Shown: positions 9,259 to 16,590 of the stretch, in pieces
How positions within the stretch are numbered: position 1 is the first letter of the stretch
How the letters are laid out: each line of letters begins with the position of its first letter
NCBI GenBank assembly: GCA_964454975.1
Contig: CAYVVD010000002.1
Location: 124,001-188,000 of the forward strand
Reading direction: 5' to 3'
Length of the DNA: 64,000 nucleotides
Source of the DNA: CAYVVD01 sp964454975
GTDB lineage: Bacteria > Bacteroidota > Ignavibacteria > Kapaibacteriales > UBA2268
The notes under the pieces: model-generated
What the model was told of the DNA's origin: nothing
What the model saw: the letters and a program-made list of their open reading frames with translations, nothing else
Database searches by the model: none
Made by a program: the position numbers and the translations under genes

Positions 9259-9284
9259 GTCATTCCCGCGAAGGAGGTAATCCA
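9259..9284 (+). repeat. Dispersed GC-rich repeat, degenerate copy 1
   Basis: It begins GTCATTCCCGCGAA and ends AATCCA as copies 2 and 3 do, but the middle has changed so that the inner palindrome is lost. Confidence 0.65.
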
Positions 9285-9288
9285 TTGT

Positions 9289-9319
<31 letters not shown>

Positions 9320-9627
9320 CCTGCTGATTTAGAATAAACCTCCATATAAATCATCACATTCAGGGTTTCCTTTTTCAATTAAATTAATTTTCCAGTCTGT
9401 ATTCCATTTCTATAATCTTTTCTCCCTTTGAATCGCATTATAAATATCTTGGTGAATTTCATAATATACCAGTTAATGAATCGAATATAGTTTTGTAAAA
9501 CCCTCGACTAAATCATTTCTACGCTCATAAATTCTTTTAATTAAATTATTGGTTGCCCCCAATGTAAAGAGTCCCCTTTCTTTTACTTGCTAAAATATAC
9601 GCATAATATTGTTTCATCATGCTCCAC

Positions 9628-9653
9628 TGGATTCCCGCCTTCGCGGGAATGAC
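9628..9653 (-). repeat. Dispersed GC-rich palindromic repeat, copy 3 (inverted)
   Basis: The reverse complement of this 26-base unit matches copy 2 at 25 of 26 positions, including the ATTCCCGC/GCGGGAAT hairpin arms. It lies five bases beyond the stop codon of the decayed T9SS gene on the minus strand. Together with copy 2 it frames about 310 bases of AT-rich DNA. Confidence 0.8.
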
Positions 9654-9658
9654 ACTGC

Positions 9659-10993
9659 TTACCTGCTTACTGCAAACTGCTTTGTTAATACACCCTGCCC
9701 GGTATCAATGGAAATATAGTAAATGCCCGGCGCCACCCGGAAATATCTATTTGGAAAGATGTTTTAAATGTTGTCTCTACAGATTTTACCCGCTCTCCAA
9801 CCACATCATATATTTCTATATTTCCGGCAGGATTGTATCCCTCTCCGATGTGGATTTTTAATATTGATGAAGCAGGGTTAGGGAATAAGTATAAGGCATC
9901 ATTCAAGGTATTATCCTGCATACCGGTTCTCTCCTCTTCATATCTGTATATTTTGCCGGAACCGGTGCAGTATATTGGATGCTCCTGAGAAATGTATTCT
10001 ATATCTAGTATAAAGTTTGCATAAAATTCCGTATCCTTTATCTTATTGTCGATTTCAACATTCCATGACCTGCCGCCGTCTAAAGTTTTGAATAACAGCT
10101 GACTAGTTGCGGTAGCATAACCTATATCCCTGTTATAAAATTCAAACTCATTTATGTCCATTGAACCGATGGCTAAAGAATCATAAGTTAATTCCCAAGT
10201 TACTCCGCCGTCGCTTGTTATGTAAGTTTGTAAATATGTTTTTTTCCAGGTATCGTCCTAGTGTTTGCCACAGCCAGCTATACCGTTCAGTTCAACAAAG
10301 AAATGAATAGTTGCCGCATAATCCGGTCCCTTTTTTATATCCCAGGTTTCTCCGCCATCTTTTGTTGTCTATAAAAATGTATTTTGTGTGCCAATTATTC
10401 GTTTGAAAACAAGAGCATATACTAAATCATTATTAAGCGGAAAAATGCTATGAATTGGATACCGTTCTTCATCTTCTTTTCCAATTAATTCTAAATACCT
10501 CCAGTTTTTATAGTCATAGGAAAAATAATACCCCCAAGTCCTTTTTAGGTAAACTGTATCATTAAGAGTAATTATTTCTCTTACCAAACCCCTGTCACCA
10601 AGTTGAATTTCATGGAAATTTATACCCGTATCAGTTGATATTAAAAACTTTACCTGAGTCAAGGCCTGCCAGTATCACATCCTCTGATACATAACAGGCG
10701 CTCCACAATGCATTCTCCGGAGAATAATCAACGTGCAAATAACCCCTGTCGTCAATATAGCAGATTGCAGTATCAGTATAAAGATTATACAAGTTCTTAC
10801 CGCCATCGGTACTTTTTCTTATTACTATTCCCAAACTGTTACTCGTTGCGCCGACTATACAGTTTAGTGAGTCAATATAAGAAATGTCCTTGTTTGCATT
10901 GGATTCTATTTGGTCTGTTTTTATCCAATTCCCATTTGAAAAACATATTTAACAAAAAGCAAAAAACATTATGAAAGAATATTTAGCTGTCAT
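9659..10993 (-). pseudogene. Decayed T9SS-secreted Asp-box/YCF48-like repeat protein
   Basis: A single ancestral reading frame can be rebuilt across five lesions. It starts at the ATG at 10991-10993 with a signal peptide (MTAKYSFIMFFAFC, then ICFSNG) that is interrupted by an in-frame TAA at 10949-10951. A frameshift lies in the A-run near 10643-10647. In-frame TAG codons follow at 10369-10371 and 10258-10260. A one-base deletion near 9733 breaks the last domain; restoring it gives an end reading APGIYYISIDTGQ and then VLTKQFAVSR before the stop. Asp-box-like motifs (KDGGETW, SDGGVTW, LDGGRSW) mark beta-propeller repeats, and ALYLFPNPAS with the following GNIEIYDVVG marks a T9SS C-terminal sorting domain. 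The intact protein would have been an outer-surface beta-propeller of about 440 residues. It sits one base after the second decayed gene. Confidence 0.85.
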
Positions 10994-10994
10994 T

Positions 10995-11934
10995 TTACAC
11001 CAGAAATTTTACATGATAAATTGTTTTCTCGAACTCAATAATATAATAATAAGCTCCCGATTTAAATTGATTCAGGCCTATTTCAAAAACTGATTGACTT
11101 TCGAGATTTTCTCCTTCAAGATTTACCAACCTTGTTCCATCAACTGAATACACTTCAATCGTATAAATTCCTTTATCTTCAATTAATGGATTAAAACTAT
11201 CATTAGCATTTGTAACGAGACCTGAAAGCATTTTAATTTTTTTGTTTCCATATACGCTGTTAATGTTTGAAATGATAGGTAGCGGTATGTCTATCGGCGC
11301 CAAATCAGTGCAATTAAAATCACATCCTATTAATGCACAATCTGTGTACTCGTAATCAATTCCAATAAATTCAACAGTATAAGCAGGGTTTTCATCTGTA
11401 ACAACATTACAAACTCAATATTCAGAATTGCAACAATTTTCCGGATTCCAAATTGATAAAATCTGGTCATAATCAAATGGCCTTACCACAGGGTTATAAT
11501 GTTGGTTATGAATCAAATAATCTGACCATTGCATTGGTTCTTCCAAATCTACATATTCTAATATCCAGCAGTTGGCAGCATACAACCTAAAGTTTGAAAC
11601 ACACTGTAGTGCAGGTATTGCATATTCAATGGCAGCAACATCTTTGATAGCAACTTCGGCAATGACTTGAAAAACTTCCGGAATAGATATACATGGGACA
11701 CACTCTTCATCCGGGTAAAAATGGTCCATTTACACCTCCCACCTGTTTTCACAATCGTTATAACGATAATTAAAATGAACATAAGCGAGGCATAAAGGGC
11801 AGCCCTCATCTTCAAAATGGTAAATAAAATGCCCCCCCCGAAATCCAGGGAGATTGCGGGCAATTGTCACAATCGGTTTAAGGATACAGCAGATTTGATG
11901 ATATAATCAATAAGATCAACATTAATACTTTCAT
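10995..11934 (-). pseudogene. Decayed T9SS-secreted cysteine-rich protein
   Basis: The rebuilt frame starts at the ATG at 11932-11934, behind an AGGAGT ribosome site, with signal peptide MKVLMLILLIISSNLLYP. It is broken by a TAA at 11878-11880, a frameshift in the eight-C run at 11832-11839, a TAA at 11730-11732 and a TGA at 11415-11417. Between the lesions the frame keeps one character: cysteine pairs (CDNC, CPLC, CVPC, ENCC) and aromatic-rich segments. The end, IYTIEVYSVDGTRL followed by FKSGAYYYIIEF, is a T9SS-type sorting domain. A GGGAGG stretch before the ATG at 11729 could restart translation of a fragment. Together with the next gene it formed a two-gene unit. No functional domain outside the sorting region was recognised. 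Confidence 0.8.
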
Positions 11935-12008
11935 TTTGACTCCTGAATTGATAATGTTTGTTTATTTAATTATACACCCCCCATTTTCAAAACAGTTGAT
12001 ATCTATAA

Positions 12009-12090
12009 AGTATATGTAAGATATGCATACTTATGATTTGCAAAAAGCCTACATTCAAAGATTTGATAAAGTGCCAGACTGGGAAAGTAG
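12009..12090 (+). repeat. Direct repeat, right copy (remnant of permease gene end)
   Basis: This stretch translates in the permease frame as ICKICILMICKKPTFKDLIK, against IYKIGILMTGKKPTFKDLAK at the true gene end. The 23 bases at 12042-12064 are identical to 9070-9092. It has no start and loses the frame before its GAAAGTAG end. The rest of the 229-base gap from 11935 to 12163 holds no gene that I can see. Confidence 0.8.
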
Positions 12091-12163
12091 ATTTTTTATT
12101 TGGGTATCAATATTATAGAGCGCAAGATCATGCGCCTCAACATATATGATAATTTACAACACT

Positions 12164-12766
12164 TCACTTAGCAAGCCATTCCTGCAATATTCTTTCTATA
12201 TCTTCCCGTTCAAGTGAGGGTTCGTCATACATCCCCTCTACGAGCCTTTGCCTGAAAGCCTCGTAGAGGCATACGGCGCATGCAACGGATATGTTCAGGC
12301 TTTGTATCATCCCAACTTGAGGGATAAGAAAATTACCGTCGGCAAGCTCTGCAGCTCTGTCGGATATACCGTCATGTTCATTTCCAAACACAAGTGCAAC
12401 CGGTTTTGTTAAATCGAGATCGTACAGAGGAATTGAATCAATGTCCATTTTGGTGGTGTAGATTTTTTTTCCTTCGCTTCTTAGCAAGTCGAAACACACT
12501 TCAATTCGGTTGAAATACCTCTGTTTAACCCATTTTTTTGCACTTGCGGAGCTTTGTCTGCCGAGTTTTGGAAGAGGCTGGCCGCCGTGATAAACAGCGT
12601 TTATCTCGAGAATGCCAACAGCATCGCAAGATCTCAGGACAGCCGATAAATTGTGCGGATCGTTTATATTCTCCAGGACAATGGATATATCCCGCTGCCT
12701 TTTCTCAAGAACGTTCCTGAAGCGCTCAACTCTTTTCCCGGTTCTGATTTTTGTATAGTCAATCAT
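12164..12766 (-). CDS. trmH: SpoU/TrmH family tRNA 2'-O-methyltransferase
   Basis: A 200-residue SPOUT-fold enzyme that transfers a methyl group from SAM to a ribose 2'-oxygen, most likely Gm18 of tRNA. The three family motifs are present: NDPHNLSAVLRS at residues 35-46 with the catalytic-type asparagine and arginine, VFGNEHDGIS at 126-135, and IPQVGMIQSLNISVACAV at 148-165, which form the knotted SAM site. The length and short N-terminal part fit TrmH rather than the longer RlmB. Its ATG overlaps the ligA stop in an ATGA junction, so it is translated from the ligA transcript. Confidence 0.9.
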   Translation of the reverse strand: MIDYTKIRTGKRVERFRNVLEKRQRDISIVLENINDPHNLSAVLRSCDAVGILEINAVYHGGQPLPKLGRQSSASAKKWVKQRYFNRIEVCFDLLRSEGKKIYTTKMDIDSIPLYDLDLTKPVALVFGNEHDGISDRAAELADGNFLIPQVGMIQSLNISVACAVCLYEAFRQRLVEGMYDEPSLEREDIERILQEWLAK

Positions 12767-14784
12767 TTTATCAATTTAATAAATTCACTTTCGTTCAGGA
12801 CTGTCACCCCAAGTTTTTGGGCTTTTTCCAGCTTGCTTCCCGCCTTTGCTCCGGCGACAACATAATTTGTTTTCTTGCTGACTGATTTAGTTTCCCTGCC
12901 GCCAAATTTTTCTACAATTTCAGCAGCTTCCTTCCTGCCCATTGATTCCAGCTCGCCTGTGAAAACAAATGTCGCACCATCGAAACGGTTTTCAGTAAGG
13001 GCTTCCTCTTCGGCCTCAAATTTCAGGCCTGCTTCTTTAAGGCGTGTCATGATTTCTTTTTCCTTATCATCCCTGAAGAAGTTATAAACCGATTCAGCCA
13101 TCTTTATGCCTATTTCGTGAACAGCAGTTAACTTTTCGATTGAAGCGTTCGCAAGAGCATTGATGCTGGGAAAATTCCTTGCCAGCAGCTTAGCGCCTCC
13201 TTCGCCGATAAACCTGATTCCAATACCAAATAGCACTTTATGATAAGGTTGGTGCTTGCTGTTATCAATACCTGCGAGCAAATTCTCAACGCTGCGTTCC
13301 CCCCACCTGTCCAAAGCAATGATTTCATCCCTATGCTGATGCAGGCTGTATATATCAGCGATGTTTACCAGAATGCCAAGATCAACAAACTGCTCAACAA
13401 CTTTCTCGCCAAGTCCCTCAATATCCAATGCATCCCGCGAGGCAAAATGCTCTATCCTGCGGCGTCTCTGCCAGGGGCACTCAGGATGATTGCAATAGTA
13501 ATTAGCCTCACCTTCAGGCCTAGTAAGTTCGCTTTGTAAGTCGCAAGGACAAAGTGTATTGAATTTAAATTCTGGCAGACCCTCAGGCCTCTTGTCAAAG
13601 ACTACTTCATTTACTTTTGGGATGATTTCACCACCCTTTTCGATAATTACATAATCTCCGGGGCGGATGTCTTTTTCGCGGACAAAATCTTCATTGTGAA
13701 GAGAAGCACGTTTTACTGTTGTCCCGGCAAGGAAAACCGGCTCAAGTTCCGCAACAGGTGTCACAGCTCCTGTCCTGCCAACCTGAAAAGAAATGCTATT
13801 CACTCTAGTTTCTGCAGTTTCTGCTTCATATTTGTAAGCGATTGCCCACCTCGGCGAGCGTGCTAAAAATCCAGCGGCCTCCTGCTGGCGAATTGAATCA
13901 AGTTTAATAACTATCCCGTCAATCTGAAAACCCAAATTGTGTCGTTTTTCTTTCCATTCATCTATAAATTCAAAGATTTCATCAATATTATTGCAGAGCT
14001 TCCCAGCCGGATCAACTGGAAATCCCAGTTGTTTAAGCAACTCTATATTCGAGCTCTGCGATTCAAAATTAATACCCTTTGCAGCAATAAAATAGCTGAT
14101 AAACCTCAGGTTACGAGCAGCAACTATTTTAGGATCAAGCAGTTTCAGGGTGCCTGCTGTTGTGTTTCGGGGGTTTGCATATAATTTCTCCCCCTTTTCC
14201 TCACGTTCGCGGTTCATTTTTACGAAATCTTTATCAAGCATAAATACTTCGCCACGCACTTCAAAGTTAGAAATGGTTTCTCCGTTATACATAACTTCAT
14301 TAACCCTTAGAGGTACACTTTTTATTGTCCGGACATTGTGAGTAATATCATCGCCATTATAGCCGTCGCCACGGGTTAATCCGAGGTCAAGCAATCCGTT
14401 TTTATACTTGATGCTAAGTGCAACGCCATCAATCTTCAAATCAACATAATAACTGTAATCATCAGAATCGAGCGCCTCTCGGACCCGCCTGTCGAAATCC
14501 TCAACTTCCCTCCGGCTGTAAGTATTTTGCAAGGAAAGCATTGGAATATCATGAGTTAATGTCCTGAAACCCTCAATCGGCTCTCCACCAACACGCTGAG
14601 TAGGAGAATCGGGTGTAATAAATTCAGGGAAATCCGATTCCAGTTCCTGCAATTCCCTGAAAAGATCATCGTATTCCCTGTCGCTCACTAAAGGTGCAGC
14701 ATCAACGTAATAAGCCTTATCGTATCTATCTATTAGCTGGCGGAGTTCATTTACAAGGGATTTTACTTTGGCTTTATTGCTCAT
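12763..14784 (-). CDS. ligA: NAD-dependent DNA ligase
   Basis: A 673-residue ligase that seals nicks during replication and repair using NAD. Domain order is complete: Ia domain with the N-terminal YDxAYY-like region (residues 21-27), adenylation domain with KIDG at 117-120 where K117 takes the AMP, OB-fold, a cysteine cluster (CPC near 413 and the CNHPEC segment), helix-hairpin-helix repeats, and a C-terminal BRCT domain beginning near FVFTGELESMGR. The first zinc ligand pair is spaced C-x-C instead of the usual C-x-x-C, a small deviation that may still bind zinc. It is the first gene of a two-gene unit with trmH. Confidence 0.96.
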   Translation of the reverse strand: MSNKAKVKSLVNELRQLIDRYDKAYYVDAAPLVSDREYDDLFRELQELESDFPEFITPDSPTQRVGGEPIEGFRTLTHDIPMLSLQNTYSRREVEDFDRRVREALDSDDYSYYVDLKIDGVALSIKYKNGLLDLGLTRGDGYNGDDITHNVRTIKSVPLRVNEVMYNGETISNFEVRGEVFMLDKDFVKMNREREEKGEKLYANPRNTTAGTLKLLDPKIVAARNLRFISYFIAAKGINFESQSSNIELLKQLGFPVDPAGKLCNNIDEIFEFIDEWKEKRHNLGFQIDGIVIKLDSIRQQEAAGFLARSPRWAIAYKYEAETAETRVNSISFQVGRTGAVTPVAELEPVFLAGTTVKRASLHNEDFVREKDIRPGDYVIIEKGGEIIPKVNEVVFDKRPEGLPEFKFNTLCPCDLQSELTRPEGEANYYCNHPECPWQRRRRIEHFASRDALDIEGLGEKVVEQFVDLGILVNIADIYSLHQHRDEIIALDRWGERSVENLLAGIDNSKHQPYHKVLFGIGIRFIGEGGAKLLARNFPSINALANASIEKLTAVHEIGIKMAESVYNFFRDDKEKEIMTRLKEAGLKFEAEEEALTENRFDGATFVFTGELESMGRKEAAEIVEKFGGRETKSVSKKTNYVVAGAKAGSKLEKAQKLGVTVLNESEFIKLIK

Positions 14785-14861
14785 ATATGTATAAAATGGA
14801 CTAAAATGAATAATACGAAATATAGGAAAGAAAAATAAAGCATCTGAACGAAAAATCAGTT

Positions 14862-14891
14862 TTGATTTGATTTAATTAAATAATATCTTTG
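14862..14891 (+). promoter_or_regulatory. Promoter of the rpmE-rpsR unit (FCB-type)
   Basis: A -33 element TTG (14862-14864, within TTTTG) is followed after 19 bases by TATCTTTG (14884-14891), a perfect match to the TAnnTTTG -7 element of Bacteroidota primary-sigma promoters. The first start codon is 34 bases downstream. The same 19-base spacing recurs at two other promoters in the window. Confidence 0.75.
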
Positions 14892-14925
14892 TAGCTCTGA
14901 AAAAAACTGAAAGTGATAAGGCAAA

Positions 14926-15102
14926 ATGGCTAAACAACAAACATTCGGCGATAAGCTGAAAAGAAAACAAGAAGACACACGGGTTAACGTAAAAGTGATT
15001 AAATGGTATCACGATGAAACCCGCGGCACATTACGCTCCATGGTCAAATTTGTCCATGTTGACGATTTAAATCTGCTTGACAAAATTGATATATCGAGGT
15101 AG
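14926..15102 (+). CDS. Small basic protein of unknown function, upstream of rpmE
   Basis: A 58-residue open frame starting ATGGCTAAACAACAAAC and ending just before rpmE, with a three-base gap. It begins MAKQQTFGDKLKRKQ, is lysine-rich at the N-terminus and ends in DKIDISR. It is the first gene behind a well-formed promoter and is followed by two ribosomal protein genes, which argues that it is expressed and connected with the ribosome. No obvious ribosome-binding site precedes it, as is common in this group. I do not recognise a family with certainty. Confidence 0.75.
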   Translation: MAKQQTFGDKLKRKQEDTRVNVKVIKWYHDETRGTLRSMVKFVHVDDLNLLDKIDISR

Positions 15103-15105
15103 TAA

Positions 15106-15342
15106 ATGAAAAAGGGAATTCACCCATATTACCATGAAGTTGAAGTAGTGATGACAGACGGCACTACATTCAAGACACGCTCATGTTATAAAACAGAAAA
15201 GATGGTATTGGAAATTGACTCAAAATCACATCCTTTCTTCACAGGGAAGCAAGTATTTGTTGATACAGCCGGCCGTGTGGACAGGTTCAACAAGCGATTT
15301 GAAAAGGCTAAGCAAATAATGGAATCAAGGAGGAAGAAATAA
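15106..15342 (+). CDS. rpmE: 50S ribosomal protein L31
   Basis: A 78-residue large-subunit protein. It begins MKKGIHPYYHEV and carries the family core SHPFFTGKQ followed by VDTAGRVDRFNKRF. Only one cysteine is present (C27), so this is the form without the four-cysteine zinc site. It lies between the small unknown gene and rpsR; its stop shares one base with the rpsR start. Confidence 0.95.
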   Translation: MKKGIHPYYHEVEVVMTDGTTFKTRSCYKTEKMVLEIDSKSHPFFTGKQVFVDTAGRVDRFNKRFEKAKQIMESRRKK

Positions 15343-15611
15343 TGGCTATTATTCATCCTATGCAAACAGGGAACAATACCCAGAAAACAAACAAAAAAGT
15401 ATTCAAGAAAAAACCAAACCCTATCCGGGGACAAAAAATTGTAGATTACCTTGATTCTAAATTCCTGCAGCGTTTTACAAACGACCAGGGCAAACTCTTG
15501 CCCCGCAGGATTACCGGTGTTTCAGCTTACCAGCAGAGAAGAATTGCCAAAGCGGTGAAATATGCAAGGCATCTTGCATTGCTTCCGTTCGTGGCCCAGG
15601 ACATCAACTAA
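15342..15611 (+). CDS. rpsR: 30S ribosomal protein S18
   Basis: An 89-residue small-subunit protein. The C-terminal two thirds hold the family core: IVDYLDSKFLQRF, then GKLLPRRITGVSAYQQRRIAKAVKYAR and LALLPFV (each part matched separately). The N-terminal 25 residues form a basic extension. The gene is coupled to rpmE by a one-base overlap. The usual partners rpsF, ssb and rplI are not here, so S18 is paired with L31 instead. A strong terminator follows. Confidence 0.96.
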   Translation: MAIIHPMQTGNNTQKTNKKVFKKKPNPIRGQKIVDYLDSKFLQRFTNDQGKLLPRRITGVSAYQQRRIAKAVKYARHLALLPFVAQDIN

Positions 15612-15642
15612 TAAACAGTTGCTATTCTGAATAAAAAGGCAA

Positions 15643-15671
15643 AAAAAAGCGGGTAAAAAACCCGCTTTTTT
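15643..15671. terminator. Bidirectional intrinsic terminator
   Basis: AAAAAAGCGGGT (15643-15654) pairs with ACCCGCTTTTTT (15660-15671) around a five-A loop, with a T tract on the right and an A tract on the left. It serves rpsR on the plus strand and nuoK on the minus strand, whose genes converge here. Confidence 0.92.
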
Positions 15672-15691
15672 TATTTATCTTTATTATAGTT

Positions 15692-16003
15692 TTACCACTT
15701 CAACAAGTTAACATCATCTACGTAGATTGATTTTTTATTTCTAAATAGTGCCAGCACTATCGCGAGTCCTATTGCCGCTTCTGCTGCTGCTACAGCCATT
15801 ACAAAAAATACAAATATCTGGCCGGCAGTGTCACCCATGTAGATTGAGAAACCAACAAATGTGAGGTTTGCAGAATTAAGCATCAGCTCTAATGACATGA
15901 AAATAATAATCGCATTGCGCCTCGTTAATACCCCGACCGTTCCTATCAGGAAAATGACTGCCGCTAAGCCGAGATAATACTCAAGTGGAATAGTATGTAA
16001 CAT
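15692..16003 (-). CDS. nuoK: NADH-quinone oxidoreductase subunit K
   Basis: A 103-residue membrane subunit of complex I with three helices. The family pattern is clear: LGLAAVIFLIGTVGVLTRRN near the N-terminus, SLELMLNSANL with the conserved membrane glutamate, and AAAEAAIGLAIVLALFR with the second glutamate, both implicated in proton movement. It follows nuoJ by ten bases. The other nuo genes are absent apart from an isolated nuoD at about 21 kb. Confidence 0.95.
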   Translation of the reverse strand: MLHTIPLEYYLGLAAVIFLIGTVGVLTRRNAIIIFMSLELMLNSANLTFVGFSIYMGDTAGQIFVFFVMAVAAAEAAIGLAIVLALFRNKKSIYVDDVNLLKW

Positions 16004-16013
16004 AATCCGCCTG

Positions 16014-16523
16014 TTAAATAATTTTTCTCTTTGCCAGAAGCAATGCGCCTACTATTGCTGCCAGTAACAATATAGCAATTGCCTCGAATTGGAAAAGATA
16101 ATTAGTAAATAAATCATGCCCTATACGTTGAATAGTTCCGTAGCCTGTTAGCTGAGGGTCTATTGTTGTGTTATTATCAGCATTTGTTAAATAAATGGAG
16201 ATCAGTTGGATTCCAAGACCTGCTGCAAACAGAATGGCAAGTAATTTCCTGAAATTCCATTTTTCAGAAAGCTCTTCTTCGTTCCCGAGATTAAGAAGCA
16301 TAATTACGAACACTACCAACACCATAATTGCACCGGCATATACTAAAACCTGCATCACAGATACAAATTGAGCGTTTAAGGTCAGGTATAATCCGGCAAG
16401 CATAAAAAAATGGACTACAAGTGCCATTGCCGAAACAACCGGATTTTTGCTTGTAATAGTAACAAGGGCTGACGCAATGCCAAGTGTACCGAGCAGAATG
16501 AAAAAAAATAGTGTTAGTTCCAC
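16014..16523 (-). CDS. nuoJ: NADH-quinone oxidoreductase subunit J
   Basis: A membrane subunit of complex I of about 169 residues with five predicted helices. Landmarks are TITSKNPVVSAMALV and FVSVMQVLVYAGAIMVLVVF, the latter containing the pi-bulge region known from NuoJ. No ATG is available: I chose the GTG at 16521-16523, giving MELTLFFF, because it matches the usual start of the family; a TTG at 16533-16535 is the alternative. A well-formed promoter lies between this gene and the upstream RSH gene. Confidence 0.92.
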   Translation of the reverse strand: MELTLFFFILLGTLGIASALVTITSKNPVVSAMALVVHFFMLAGLYLTLNAQFVSVMQVLVYAGAIMVLVVFVIMLLNLGNEEELSEKWNFRKLLAILFAAGLGIQLISIYLTNADNNTTIDPQLTGYGTIQRIGHDLFTNYLFQFEAIAILLLAAIVGALLLAKRKII

Positions 16524-16552
16524 TTTGCAAACCAATAATTTATCACTAGTAT

Positions 16553-16582
16553 CAAAATTACTAAAATTCGATGACAGTTCAA
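16553..16582 (-). promoter_or_regulatory. Promoter of nuoJK (FCB-type)
   Basis: On the minus strand, TTG (16580-16582) is followed after exactly 19 bases by TAATTTTG (16553-16560), matching TTG-N19-TAnnTTTG. It lies in the 55-base gap between the RSH gene and nuoJ, so nuoJK is probably transcribed separately from it. Confidence 0.7.
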
Positions 16583-16590
16583 GGCATAAA

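Noticed and set aside
9619..9861. Plus-strand open frame of 80 codons beginning within the dispersed repeat
   Set aside because: Its first residues (HWIPAFAGMT) are only the translation of the GC-rich repeat, and the rest is antisense to the decayed T9SS gene.
10258..11417. Stop-codon recoding or readthrough in the T9SS genes
   Set aside because: All three stop codons occur, together with frameshifts, and no recoding signal was seen. Ordinary gene decay explains this better.
11558..11863. Minus-strand open frame of 101 codons with a hydrophobic stretch
   Set aside because: It is an alternative frame of the second pseudogene beyond the C-run; the neighbouring frame carries the cysteine-rich sequence that continues on both sides.
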